A DNA stretch of 64,000 nt from Rhizobium sophorae (GTDB lineage Bacteria > Pseudomonadota > Alphaproteobacteria > Rhizobiales > Rhizobiaceae): the NCBI RefSeq assembly GCF_013087515.1, contig NZ_JABFCN010000055.1:1-64000 (forward strand). The letters run 5' to 3'. Positions 25,998-35,147 of the stretch are shown here, in pieces. Position numbers and translations under genes: made by a program. The first letter of the stretch is position 1, and the number at the start of each line of letters is the position of its first letter. The notes beneath the pieces are model-generated. The model was not told the DNA's origin, did no database searches, and worked only from the letters and a program-made list of their open reading frames with translations.

Positions 25998-27085
25998 CAC
26001 GTCACTCCTGTTGCCGCGCTGTCGCGCAAAATTCCGTTCAATAACTGCGCCGCCGTCGCAAGCGAGCGTTGCCCGAGCACGAAGCGCCGCGCCGCCTGCC
26101 CCATGGCGTCACGTCTTTGCCTGTCGTCAAGCAGGCCAGCCACGGCCGCGGCATAAGCGGCGACATCGCCATCCGGCGTCAGCAGGCCGGTCACGCCAGC
26201 CTCGACCACCGCTGGCACGCCTGCCGTTTGCTGCGCGACGACAGGCAGGCCGGCGGCCTGGGCTTCCAGGTAGGCAAGACCATAGGCCTCGCCGCAGCCG
26301 GGCCAGACATAGAGGCCGCCGCGTCCAAGCAGTTCGGCGATCTCGACGGCAGTCCGCTCGCCCAGCCATTCGATCCGGCCAGGAACGTCGGCAAACAGCG
26401 CCTGCACCTCCTGGCGCATCGGACCATCGCCGATGACGGCCAGCGTCCAGGGCCGGTCTTCGATCAGCCGCAACGCTTTTGCAAGCATCGCATAACTGTC
26501 CATCTTGTCGCCGGCCCTCATCATCGCGACCGTCATCAGCCGGCGCGGATCGGGCGCCGGCGACACCTTCTCGAACAGGGCCGTGTCGATGAAGGGTTTC
26601 AGCCCGGCAAGGCGCGCCTGCGGAAAGGCGGCGGCAAGCCCGGCCTGGTCACGCTCGGTGAAGCTGATATTGACCGCCGCCCGCATGATCGCCTCGCCCA
26701 CCAGCTTCTGTGATGCTGCCCAGCCGGTTCGATCGCGTTTTGCCGCATAAGAGGCTTCGGCGGTGACGTAGGGAATAGCGAATTCGGCTGATATCGCCGG
26801 CCCGAGGGGATCGGGCGATTTATAATAGGGGTGATAGCAGAACCAGAGTTCCGGTCGCGGCCCGGATTTCCATCTCAGCCGCAACCGCTCCAGTTCGGCG
26901 CCGATTACAGGTTCGAGCGCGGCTGCCGCCTCCGGTGTCGAGACATGGGTGCGGAATTCGGAGGCGACGTCGACCTGATGTCCGCCGAGCTCCAGCGCCC
27001 GGATCAACAGCCGCGCCATCAGTCGGTCGCCCGACGGCACCGGATGGTTCGGCGATTTCATCGGCGCGTAGAAAGCCACCCGCAT
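25997..27085 (-). CDS. GT4-family glycosyltransferase
   Basis: A 362-residue glycosyltransferase with a GT-B fold. The N-terminal part shows the acceptor-side MRVAFYAPMKSP and SGDRLMARLL region. The C-terminal donor domain has VIGDGPMRQEV, a GGLYVWPGCGEAYGLAYLEAQAAGLPVVA (E-x7-E) motif and the ending expected for GT4. It acts in the cytoplasm on a sugar-nucleotide donor. It is the upstream partner of the deacetylase, with which it forms a two-gene operon. Confidence 0.87.
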   Translation of the reverse strand: MRVAFYAPMKSPNHPVPSGDRLMARLLIRALELGGHQVDVASEFRTHVSTPEAAAALEPVIGAELERLRLRWKSGPRPELWFCYHPYYKSPDPLGPAISAEFAIPYVTAEASYAAKRDRTGWAASQKLVGEAIMRAAVNISFTERDQAGLAAAFPQARLAGLKPFIDTALFEKVSPAPDPRRLMTVAMMRAGDKMDSYAMLAKALRLIEDRPWTLAVIGDGPMRQEVQALFADVPGRIEWLGERTAVEIAELLGRGGLYVWPGCGEAYGLAYLEAQAAGLPVVAQQTAGVPAVVEAGVTGLLTPDGDVAAYAAAVAGLLDDRQRRDAMGQAARRFVLGQRSLATAAQLLNGILRDSAATGVT

Positions 27086-27264
27086 TGGGACACCTCAGGT
27101 AAGACACACTGTTTACAACTTTCGCGCCTGTCGGGAAAATTCCGCTATTGTCCCTTTGCCGAAAACTTGCGCATAAGCATATGGAATGTGATCGCCATCG
27201 AAGCAATTCCGCCTCTTTCCCAATCTCTATGGGCCTGCGGTTACATCGACAAGAACGGGAATGA

Positions 27265-28983
27265 ATGACGACGGTCTCGGCCACAGGGATTTTTTCGGAG
27301 CGTACGATCAGAAGGGCGAGGCTCGGTTCCGGCCTCGTCATTTTCATCTTCGTCGTGCTGCATTTGTCGAACCATGCGATTGGCCTGATTTCCGTCGCCG
27401 CCGCCGATAAGGCCGCCCACCTCTTTCTGGCGATCTGGCGTAATCCCCTCGGTACCGCCATCTTCTATTCGTCGGTGCTCATCCATATCGCGCTGGTGCT
27501 GCGCGCCATCTATATGCGCCGCAGCCTGGTCATGCCGAAGGGGGAAATGGCGCAGATCGTGCTCGGCCTGATGATCCCGTTGCTTCTCCTTGATCATGTC
27601 ATCGGCACGCGGATCGCCCACGAGTTCTATGGCTATATCGACGACTACGAGACGGTCGTCGGTTCGCTGTGGATCAGGTCTCCGGCGAGCGGCGCGCGGC
27701 AGGCGCTCGCCGTCGTCGCCGTCTGGATCCATGGCTGCATCGGCATCCATTTCTGGCTGCGCTACCGCCCTTGGTACCCGGACTTCGCACCGCTGATGCT
27801 GGCGCTCGCCATCCTCGTGCCGGTGCTCTCGCTGCTCGGCTTCGTCGAAATGGGCAGGACGCTCGCCGACCCTTCCTACCAGCAGTCAATGACGCTCAGC
27901 GCATACAAGGAGGGCGTCAACACCCGTTACGCCTCGAACCCGGAAGTTCACCGTCAGGTCGCCATGATCCGCGCCGGGCTCTACGGCGCCTTCTCGGCCT
28001 CGCTGCTCATCGTCGTGGGCGCCCGCGCCCGGCGCAAGCTGAAGGAGCGGCTTGACCAGGTCGCCGTGAATTATCCGGGCGGCGAGGTGATCCGTGTGCC
28101 GCGCGGCTTCTCGGTGCTGGAGGCAAGCCGGCTCGGCGGCCTGCCGCATTATGCCGTCTGCGGCGGCAAGGGCCAGTGCTCCACCTGCCGCGTGCAGATC
28201 CTTGGCGATTACGAAAGCCTGCCTGCCCCCGACAAGATGGAACAGACGACACTGAGGCGCATCAATGCCGGCCCGGATGTCCGGCTCGCCTGCCAGCTTC
28301 GCCCGAACGGCAACGTTGCCGTCGCGCCGCTTCTCGTGCCGGCGATCGAGGCGGCCCTTCCCGCCAACAGTCAGGAGACGAGTCCCGGGCGGGAGCGCGA
28401 GATCGCCGTGCTCTTCGTCGATATCCGCCATTTCACCACGCTGACGGAAACCCGCCTGCCCTTCGACGTCGTCTTCCTGCTGAACCGCTATTTCGCCATC
28501 ATCGGCAAGGCGGTGGAGCAGTCGGGCGGTCGGCTCGACAAGTTCATCGGCGACGGCGCCATGGCGCTCTTCGGGCTCAACACCGCGCCGGAGGAAGCCT
28601 GCCGCCAGGCGCTCAACGCGGCAGCAGCGATCGTCGCCGAGATCGAGAAACTCGCCGCCGAGCTGGCCGACGAACTGGCGCTGCCGCTGCGCATCGCGAT
28701 CGGCATTCACACCGGCCCGGCCGTCGTCGGCACGATGGGATATGGGCGGGTGCGCAGCATGACGGCGATCGGCGACACCGTGAATGTTGCGAGCCGGTTG
28801 GAAAGTGCTGCCAAGGAGTTCGAGGCGGCGATCGTCATCTCCGAACCGGTCGCGAACCTTTCGGGTGCTAACCTCGCCGGCATCGAAAGCCGTGAAATCA
28901 GTGTGCGCGGCCGGGCCCTGCCCTTGAAAGTCTACGTCATCCCGAGAGAGAAAGCGGCCGAACCGCTCGAAGGAAAAACCTGA
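27265..28983 (+). CDS. membrane [2Fe-2S] ferredoxin-adenylate cyclase fusion
   Basis: A 572-residue protein. The N-terminal region (about 20-250) has five or six membrane helices with several intramembrane His (such as H33, H74, H111, H156) suited to haem b. A plant-type ferredoxin domain follows with C299-x5-C305-x2-C308 and C343 for a [2Fe-2S] cluster. The C-terminal class III cyclase has metal Asp386 and Asp430, the adenine-selecting Lys426 and Asp504, and Asn508/Arg511. It is therefore likely an active, redox-controlled adenylate cyclase at the inner membrane. Stop overlaps the next start (TGATG). Confidence 0.88.
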   Translation: MTTVSATGIFSERTIRRARLGSGLVIFIFVVLHLSNHAIGLISVAAADKAAHLFLAIWRNPLGTAIFYSSVLIHIALVLRAIYMRRSLVMPKGEMAQIVLGLMIPLLLLDHVIGTRIAHEFYGYIDDYETVVGSLWIRSPASGARQALAVVAVWIHGCIGIHFWLRYRPWYPDFAPLMLALAILVPVLSLLGFVEMGRTLADPSYQQSMTLSAYKEGVNTRYASNPEVHRQVAMIRAGLYGAFSASLLIVVGARARRKLKERLDQVAVNYPGGEVIRVPRGFSVLEASRLGGLPHYAVCGGKGQCSTCRVQILGDYESLPAPDKMEQTTLRRINAGPDVRLACQLRPNGNVAVAPLLVPAIEAALPANSQETSPGREREIAVLFVDIRHFTTLTETRLPFDVVFLLNRYFAIIGKAVEQSGGRLDKFIGDGAMALFGLNTAPEEACRQALNAAAAIVAEIEKLAAELADELALPLRIAIGIHTGPAVVGTMGYGRVRSMTAIGDTVNVASRLESAAKEFEAAIVISEPVANLSGANLAGIESREISVRGRALPLKVYVIPREKAAEPLEGKT

Positions 28984-29861
28984 TGCCCGGCAAGCCCTGG
29001 CTGACCGCCAAATACTGGAGCCGCCGGCTGCGCAAGGCACGCAATGCGGCCGCTTCGCGCTTCTTCGACACCCGCTTCGGCCGCCGCCTGCTGATCGAGA
29101 ATATCGGCCCGCGCGTCGTCTCGATGACGGTCGACGCCGGCGATCACCTGATGACCTTCTCGCCCGCCGACTATATCGGCCGCAAGGTCTTCCGAAAGGG
29201 CCATTTCGAGCGCGAGGCCGTCGACCGGCTGATCGTCATCCTGCGCGAGCGCGGCCTTTTGCGAAAAGACGCGACGCTGCTCGAGATCGGCGGCAATATC
29301 GGCACCCAGACCGTCTATTTCGCCCTCAGCGACACCTACATCAAGATCGTCAGCATCGAGCCCGATCCACGCAATTTCCCGCTGCTTCAACTTAACATCC
29401 GCCAGAACCGGCTGGAGGAGAAGGTCCGGCTCGTCAATTGTGCCGCCGGCGAGCACGAAGGCGAGATCGACTTTTTCCTCAACCTCAACAATCACGGCAA
29501 GAGCAGCGCCATCCGCCAGAGCCCGAGCGACAGGAAGATCAGCGTGCCGGTAAAGCCGGTCTCCGAGATCCTTGCCGGACTTTCGGTCGACCCGGCCGCA
29601 ATCGGCCTCGTCTGGATGGATATCGAGGGCTACGAGCCAGTCGCATGCCGGTCGATGCAGCCGCTGCTTGCCCGCCGCGTGCCGCTCTACATGGAATTCA
29701 CGCCGCTGTTCTACGGCCCGGAAGGAACGAAAGCCTTCATATCCATGCTGTCCGGCTTCTACGAGGACTGCCTCGTTCTCTTCGAGGACCGCGAGGTGGA
29801 GATGAAGGTTCGCGATCTGCCGGGCGATTTCGATCAGTACAACGTGCTGTTCCTACCTTGA
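28983..29861 (+). CDS. FkbM-family methyltransferase
   Basis: A 292-residue SAM-dependent O-methyltransferase of the FkbM type. Motif I is LLEIGGNIGTQTVYF, followed by IVSIEPDPRNFPLLQLNI and the conserved VWMDIEGYEP. It overlaps the cyclase stop by one base, so the genes are coupled, although a functional link is not obvious. Substrates of this family are often sugars or polysaccharide ends. Confidence 0.85.
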   Translation: MPGKPWLTAKYWSRRLRKARNAAASRFFDTRFGRRLLIENIGPRVVSMTVDAGDHLMTFSPADYIGRKVFRKGHFEREAVDRLIVILRERGLLRKDATLLEIGGNIGTQTVYFALSDTYIKIVSIEPDPRNFPLLQLNIRQNRLEEKVRLVNCAAGEHEGEIDFFLNLNNHGKSSAIRQSPSDRKISVPVKPVSEILAGLSVDPAAIGLVWMDIEGYEPVACRSMQPLLARRVPLYMEFTPLFYGPEGTKAFISMLSGFYEDCLVLFEDREVEMKVRDLPGDFDQYNVLFLP

Positions 29862-30059
29862 AGTGGATCGCAATCTTTCAGAGTCACATGCCGCGCTTTA
29901 GGTCATCGATTTTGCGCATTTCATAATCGCGAAGTCCCAGTACACTTTTGCGCGACCCGCCCTAGGTTTTTGATCGCGAAATGCACGCGATATTTGGTCG
30001 CCAGGCGTTCCACGCAAACTTGCTCAAAGGGTACCCGGCCAGCCATCCGTAACGCCGTT
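29862..30059. other. intergenic stretch without a supported gene
   Basis: About 200 bases between the methyltransferase and the RES remnant. An antitoxin gene would be expected here for a complete RES module, but no Xre/DUF2384 sequence can be recognised. Confidence 0.4.
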
Positions 30060-30705
30060 GGCGGTTGCTTCGAGTTTCGGCCACTTCATGACCGACGCGA
30101 CCATATTTTGATCAGCAGCGGTGGTCTCGCCCCGGCGTCAATAGTGAGGGCCCTTATGGCCGTCGAGGCGAAACCGAATCCGCGCATTCGATTTGAGGTG
30201 GGCGATCTTGGAAAGGTGCCCGCGAACCGTCGCGTTTCGGGCACCGGCGCTAGTTATGTAATGGCCCCATTTGTCCATTGCTCAACGGGGCGGCCGGGAC
30301 GCTTCACTGACGGAAGCTATGGTATCTACTACGCAGGCGACAGTGAAGAAGTCGCTGTCGCCGAAACCATACATCATCATCAGAAGTTCATGAGCTCAAT
30401 GCCTCAGCGTCCAGGTGGACATCGGACTTTCGTGTCCTGGTAGGCAGCGTGGACGGAGGACTAGACGACGTCAACGCGGTGCCTGGCGCCCTGCATCCGG
30501 ACGATTACACCGCTTCCCAGATTGCGGGACGCGAACTTCGTGCAGCTCGTGGAATAGCGTTCGAATGCCCGGTCAACGTTGTATCGGCATTTTCTGGCCG
30601 GACGCCATAACCATTCCGGTCCAAGGGCGGCATTACTGCTATCACTGGAACGGCAAGCGGGTGGATTTCGTGCGTCAGTACGACACCGGGGAGTACTGGC
30701 GGTAA
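30060..30705 (+). pseudogene. frameshifted RES-domain toxin gene
   Basis: RES-family sequence is spread over three frames. Frame one carries ALMAVEAKPNPRIRFEVGDL, GASYVMAPF and RFTDGSYGIYYAGDSEEVAV, ending at a stop near 30443. Frame two gives DFRVLVGSVDGGLDDV and HPDDYTASQIAGREL, ending near 30607. Frame three gives RCIGIFWPDAITIPVQGRH and a normal RES-like end at 30705. Shifts fall near 30405-30416 and 30550-30572. The order is that of an intact RES protein, so this is a decayed gene (or one with two sequencing errors). No partner antitoxin is visible. Confidence 0.7.
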
Positions 30706-30747
30706 TATAGCCAGTGGCTTTCATCCGCTTGACGTGCTGTTTCCGCC

Positions 30748-31653
30748 TTATGCGACAGACTGCATGACAAGCGATTGATGGCAGTGCACGCCGGCGAGAA
30801 CGCCCGAGGCGGAGGCCAGCGTGGCACTGTGCATGGCGCTAACCGCATCGCCGGCGGCAAAGACACCCCTGACGGTGGTTTCCTTGTTATCGGCGATCCG
30901 GATGATTGGCCCGAACGGGCCGTCGTCGAAGGCGCAGCCGAGCTGTTGGGCAACCGGGCTCGCCATCGTCGTTTTCGGCGCGACGAACACGGCATCGAGC
31001 GGCACGACGCGGCCATCGGCGAGGCGAACGGCCTCAAGCTTCAAATTGTCGCCCAACAATTCCACGATAGGGCTGCGTTCGATCCGGACATCACGAGCCG
31101 TCAACTTCACCAATTGCTCTTCATCGGGCTCGAACAGCGCTTGGGTGAAAAAGGTCGTTTCGCCCCAGTCCGGGATCATCATGGCCGAATGTGCCGAATG
31201 CGGATGGTTCGCGAGAACGCCGAGCTTGCCGCCGCCGACCTCGAAACCGTGGCAATAGGGGCAGTGCAGCGCGGAGCGGCCCCATCGCTCCTTGAGGCCG
31301 GGGATTTCGGGCAGCGTGTCGCTGACGCCGGTTGCGAGCACGATGCGCGCGGCTCGTTCCTCGCCGCCGTCTTCGGTGCCGATAGTGAAGGCGTCACCAT
31401 CGCTTTGCGCCCGGACGACTTTCCCCTCGCGGATGGTGATGGTCGGATAAAGCGAAAGCTGCCGTTTTCCCTCCCGCATGATCGCCGCCGGCGTCTGGCC
31501 GTCCTGGCCCAAGAAGCCATGCGAGGCTTCAGAAAAACGATTGCGCGGCGCGCCGGCATCGACGAGCAGAACCCGCCGCCGCGCCCGGACCAGCTGCATG
31601 GCTGCCGACAAGCCGGCGAAGTTTCCGCCGATGATGATGGCTTCGAACGACAT
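30748..31653 (-). CDS. thioredoxin-reductase-like FAD oxidoreductase
   Basis: A 301-residue flavoprotein. FAD is bound by IIIGGNFAGLSAA (6-18) and the C-terminal GVFAAGDAV, and the redox pair is C131-P-Y-C134. The NAD(P)H-binding loop is atypical: LGVLANHPHSAHSA replaces the usual GxGxxA. This resembles thioredoxin-reductase-like proteins that do not use NADPH in the standard way. ATG 31653 has GAGGAG upstream. Divergent from an Rrf2 regulator, a common arrangement for this pair. Confidence 0.85.
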   Translation of the reverse strand: MSFEAIIIGGNFAGLSAAMQLVRARRRVLLVDAGAPRNRFSEASHGFLGQDGQTPAAIMREGKRQLSLYPTITIREGKVVRAQSDGDAFTIGTEDGGEERAARIVLATGVSDTLPEIPGLKERWGRSALHCPYCHGFEVGGGKLGVLANHPHSAHSAMMIPDWGETTFFTQALFEPDEEQLVKLTARDVRIERSPIVELLGDNLKLEAVRLADGRVVPLDAVFVAPKTTMASPVAQQLGCAFDDGPFGPIIRIADNKETTVRGVFAAGDAVSAMHSATLASASGVLAGVHCHQSLVMQSVA

Positions 31654-31692
31654 GGAATTCTCCTCGGATATTGAACTCATGAATCAACATAA

Positions 31693-31727
31693 GTTACATG
31701 ATCCGGCGCCGTCAAGCCTCATGTTAC
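31693..31727. promoter_or_regulatory. candidate Rrf2 operator in the divergent promoter
   Basis: GTTACATGA (31693-31701) and TCATGTTAC (31719-31727) form an imperfect inverted repeat, with eight of nine positions complementary. It lies between the oxidoreductase and Rrf2 genes, placed to control both. Confidence 0.35.
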
Positions 31728-31784
31728 TTGTCTTGTTACGATCAGCTTGCGATAATGACCCGCCCGATCGACAGGAAGAGAACC

Positions 31785-32240
31785 ATGCGCAATGACAGCC
31801 GCCTTTCACGCATGCTGCACGTGCTGATCCACATGGATAAGCACCAGCATTCGGCGACCTCCGACATGATCGCGAAAATGCTGAACACCAATCCCGTTGT
31901 CGTCCGCCGCACCATGGCCGGCCTTCGCGAACAGGGCTACGTCCGCTCCGAAAAAGGCCATGGCGGCGGCTGGACGCTGGTGCGTCCCTTGTCCGACATC
32001 ACCCTGCTCGACGTCTATAACGCCATCGGCGAACCGCATCTCTTCGCCATAGGCCCGGCCGACGACCAGCCGCAATGCCTGGTGGAACAGGCGGTGAATG
32101 TCGCCCTCGGCGACGCGATGAAGGAGGCCCAGGCCCTGCTCCTCCAGCGGCTGGGCGGCGTGACGCTGGACAAGATCGCGGCCGACTTCGAGGCGAAACT
32201 GGCCACGCGCCCAGCCCCATCCTATTCCTGCGCCTCCTGA
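31785..32240 (+). CDS. Rrf2-family transcriptional regulator
   Basis: A 151-residue Rrf2 regulator with an N-terminal winged HTH (HSATSDMIAKMLNTNPVVVRRTM, GHGGGWTL wing). Only one Cys is present (near QPQCLVEQ), so the three-Cys Fe-S cluster of IscR/NsrR is absent. It resembles the YwnA/CymR-like cluster-free group. The start at 31785 removes an unrelated N-terminal extension. It probably represses the divergent TrxR-like gene in response to a redox or electrophile signal. Confidence 0.85.
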   Translation: MRNDSRLSRMLHVLIHMDKHQHSATSDMIAKMLNTNPVVVRRTMAGLREQGYVRSEKGHGGGWTLVRPLSDITLLDVYNAIGEPHLFAIGPADDQPQCLVEQAVNVALGDAMKEAQALLLQRLGGVTLDKIAADFEAKLATRPAPSYSCAS

Positions 32241-32585
32241 GCGGTCGCAAGCTCACAAGGTGTGTCGTTTCCGCATCACTGTCCGTAAGGTTGCAAATAT
32301 CCGCTTGGCAATGGCGAATTGCTTCGGTACAAAAAGCTTACCGCTTTAGTTCGAACATAAGGGAGGCGTTGCATGACACCAGCGATCATCGAAACCTTCC
32401 CGTGCGGAATGTCCCGACACTAGGTCATTTCCATTCGCGGCCCGCCTTAAGCGCGCCCGACATGCGGTTTTCCCTTAATTCATAGCCCGATTGATCCGGC
32501 GGGATCATTTCGTCTCCCGCTTGGGCTGTGCCATCCAACTCTCTATTTTGAGGACCGGTCGCCGACACGGCGCCGAGCGATTAAA
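32241..32585. other. intergenic stretch without a supported gene
   Basis: About 345 bases upstream of the ABC exporter. A 16-codon frame beginning at 32373 has GGAGG before its ATG and could be a leader peptide, but nothing else supports it. No terminator or known motif is clear. Confidence 0.4.
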
Positions 32586-34376
32586 ATGACTCGCAAGAAG
32601 CTCGATTTCCGCGCCGATGCCTATCGCCATGTGCTCGGCTTTGTTTTCCATCATTGGCGCCATCGGCCTGTCTTGGTGGGCATCATCATCGTGCTGGTCA
32701 TTGCCAGCACCCTGGCCGAAGTCATGGTGCCGGTGTTTTCCGGCCGGATCGTCGATGCCATTGCCGGCGGCAATGCGGCTGACAGGGCGCTGCGCGCCTT
32801 CGTCGTCGTCGTGGCACTGGGCCTGACCAGCGTGGCGCTGCGCTGGTTCATCTTCAACGGCATCATCCGGCTGACGCTGCGCACCATGGCGGATGTGACG
32901 AATAACGGTTTCCACAAGGTGCAGCGGTTCTCGACCGACTGGCACGCCAACAGCTTCGCCGGTTCGACGGTGCGCAAGATCACCCGCGGCATGTGGGCGC
33001 TCGACCAGCTCAACGACCTGCTGCTGATCGCCCTGCTGCCGTCCATCGTCATGCTGGTGGGCGCCAGCATCGTGCTCGGCAGCTACTGGCCGATCATGGG
33101 CCTGATCGTTGCCGCGGGCTCGCTCATCTATATCGGCGTGACGGTGGCGCTTTCCATGGGCTTCGTGTCGCCGGCGGCACGGCTTGCCAATGCCTGGGAC
33201 ACCAAACTTGGCGGCGCACTGGCGGATGCCATCAGCTGCAATTCGGTGGTCAAGGCCTTCGGCGCCGAAGGCCGCGAAGAGGTGCGCCTGCGCCACGTGA
33301 TGGCGAAATGGGACAGCCGCACGCGGCGGACGTGGAAGCGCGGCACCTTGAGCGGCACGATCCAGGGTTTCCTGATGGTTTCGATGCAGGCAGGTATTCT
33401 GGGAACGGGCCTGGTCATGTGGCGGCAGGGGCTGGCGACGCCTGGCGACATCACCTTCGTGCTGGCCATGTTCTTCGTCCTGCAAGGCTATCTGCGCAAT
33501 GTCGGCCAGGACATCCGCAATCTGCAGCGTGCCGTCAACGACATGGAGGAACTGGTGCTGCTCGACAAGATGCCGCTCGGCATCGAGGACAAGCCGAACG
33601 CCACGCCGATCGAGATTGGCGAGGGCGAGATCGTCTTCGATCGCATCACCTTCCAGTATGGCGCGCATCCCAACCCGCTTTATGAGGATTTCTCGGTCAC
33701 CATCAAGCCGGGTGAGCGCGTGGGCCTGGTCGGGCATTCGGGCTCGGGCAAGACGACCTTCGTCAAGCTCATCCAACGCCTCTATGACGTCAATTCGGGC
33801 GAAATCCGCATCGACGGACAGGATATCGCGGCGGTCAAGCAATCCAGCCTGCGCGGCCAGATCGCCATCGTGCAACAGGAGCCTATCCTGTTCCACCGCA
33901 CGCTGGCGGAAAACATCGCCTATAGTCGGCCGAACGCCTCGCGGCGCGAGATCGTGCAGGCTGCGAAACAGGCGAGCGCCCACGACTTCATCATGGACCT
34001 TCCCAAGGGCTATGAGACGATGGTGGGGGAACGCGGCGTCAAGCTCTCGGGCGGCGAGCGGCAGCGTGTCGCCATTGCCCGGGCCTTCCTGGCCGATGCG
34101 CCGGTGCTGATCCTGGACGAGGCGACATCGAGCCTCGACAGCGAGAGCGAGGTGCAGATCCAGCAGGCCATGGAACGCCTGATGAACGGCCGCACGACGC
34201 TGGTGATCGCCCACCGGCTGTCCACGGTGCGGGCGCTGGACCGGCTGCTGGTCTTCGACAAGGGAAAGATCGTCGAGGAAGGCGATCACCAGGCACTGAT
34301 CAGGCTCAATAACGGTATCTATCGCCGACTGTTCGAACGGCAGGCGCTGGAACTGACCAAGGGTCTGGTGGCGTGA
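32586..34376 (+). CDS. ABC exporter, fused permease and ATPase
   Basis: A 596-residue half-transporter. The N-terminal membrane domain (about 1-320, six helices) is followed by an ATPase domain with Walker A GHSGSGKTT (about 383-391), Q-loop VQQEPILFHRTL, signature LSGGERQRVAIARAF, Walker B VLILDEATSSLD and switch His in VIAHRLS. All catalytic residues are present, unlike the ABC protein at 52.3 kb. It acts as a homodimer in the inner membrane and exports lipids, drugs or peptides; the substrate is unknown. A strong hairpin follows the stop. Confidence 0.9.
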   Translation: MTRKKLDFRADAYRHVLGFVFHHWRHRPVLVGIIIVLVIASTLAEVMVPVFSGRIVDAIAGGNAADRALRAFVVVVALGLTSVALRWFIFNGIIRLTLRTMADVTNNGFHKVQRFSTDWHANSFAGSTVRKITRGMWALDQLNDLLLIALLPSIVMLVGASIVLGSYWPIMGLIVAAGSLIYIGVTVALSMGFVSPAARLANAWDTKLGGALADAISCNSVVKAFGAEGREEVRLRHVMAKWDSRTRRTWKRGTLSGTIQGFLMVSMQAGILGTGLVMWRQGLATPGDITFVLAMFFVLQGYLRNVGQDIRNLQRAVNDMEELVLLDKMPLGIEDKPNATPIEIGEGEIVFDRITFQYGAHPNPLYEDFSVTIKPGERVGLVGHSGSGKTTFVKLIQRLYDVNSGEIRIDGQDIAAVKQSSLRGQIAIVQQEPILFHRTLAENIAYSRPNASRREIVQAAKQASAHDFIMDLPKGYETMVGERGVKLSGGERQRVAIARAFLADAPVLILDEATSSLDSESEVQIQQAMERLMNGRTTLVIAHRLSTVRALDRLLVFDKGKIVEEGDHQALIRLNNGIYRRLFERQALELTKGLVA

Positions 34377-34384
34377 CCGAAACA

Positions 34385-34425
34385 CGACAGCGCCGCGCGT
34401 CTTTTCGAGAGCCACGGCGCTGTCG
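34385..34425. terminator. hairpin terminator between convergent genes
   Basis: CGACAGCGCCG (34385-34395) pairs perfectly with CGGCGCTGTCG (34415-34425) around a 19-base loop. It lies nine bases after the ABC exporter stop and 18 bases before the end of the convergent methyltransferase gene. T-runs are weak on both sides. Confidence 0.6.
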
Positions 34426-34443
34426 CACTTTCAATTGCTGATG

Positions 34444-34923
34444 CTACGTCCTGCGATACAGGAAATAGCGGCCTTCCTTGATGCCGTCTGGCAGCGGCAG
34501 CGCCATCAGCTCGGGATGCTGCAGGGGTAGCCCGCTGACGGCGATGCCGTCATGGGCGAGCACGCCGGCCATCAGCTGCGGCAGCCAGGTCAGCGTCACC
34601 GCGTCGATCTCGTCATGGCCGGTGCCGATATCGGCATGGGCAAGGGCCGCGCCGATGCCGACGAAGGCCTGGCCGGACTCGCGGATATTGCCGGTCACCA
34701 TGTCTTCCGCCGCTGGTGTCGAGGCCGAATAGGAACGGACTTCCCAGTCGAAAGCGACGATGCGCCTGCCGGGAAAGTTCTCGCGCAGGTGATCGTAGGT
34801 GCGGCCGTTGCCGAGGCCGAACTCCAGCACCGGGCCTGGCGTTTCCCCCACCAGATCGATGATCGAGTTCAAGATGTCGCGTTGGGCCGTCAACCGGCGA
34901 ATGAAGCTGTCGAGGCGGCTCAT
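34444..34923 (-). CDS. small class I SAM-dependent methyltransferase-like protein
   Basis: A 159-residue protein with a motif I-like VLEFGLGNGRTYDHL (about 32-46) followed by RRIVAFDWEV, as in class I methyltransferases. It is shorter than usual, so part of the fold may be reduced. Substrate unknown. Downstream it converges with the ABC exporter; upstream lies a palindromic repeat. Confidence 0.75.
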   Translation of the reverse strand: MSRLDSFIRRLTAQRDILNSIIDLVGETPGPVLEFGLGNGRTYDHLRENFPGRRIVAFDWEVRSYSASTPAAEDMVTGNIRESGQAFVGIGAALAHADIGTGHDEIDAVTLTWLPQLMAGVLAHDGIAVSGLPLQHPELMALPLPDGIKEGRYFLYRRT

Positions 34924-34960
34924 CTAATCTATATCCGTCATGAAATCGTCGGCGGTCCTG

Positions 34961-35062
34961 GAGCAATTCCAGCAAAAGCGCGAGGGCGGTTTTGCGTCCG
35001 GAATTGCGTAAAAACAAAAAGATAGAGCATTTCCGGGGGTCCGAAAAAGCACGAAATGCTCT
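34961..35062. repeat. rhizobial-type palindromic intergenic repeat
   Basis: Two hairpins: GCAATTCC (34963-34970) with GGAATTGC (35000-35007), and AGAGCATTT (35024-35032) with AAATGCTCT (35054-35062). They are joined by an A-rich segment (GTAAAAACAAAAAGAT). This is a common Rhizobium intergenic element. It lies in the divergent gap between the methyltransferase and DUF3095 genes. Confidence 0.65.
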
Positions 35063-35147
35063 AACACATGAAACCTTGCCAAGTCGATCGCCGTAAATGG
35101 GAATTGGCGTTGCAGTGGCGACATGGGTCTGTGCTAAGCTGGACGAT

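Noticed and set aside
32505..34415. Minus-strand open frame of 636 codons opposite the ABC exporter
   Set aside because: His/Arg/Gln-rich shadow of a gene with all ABC motifs.
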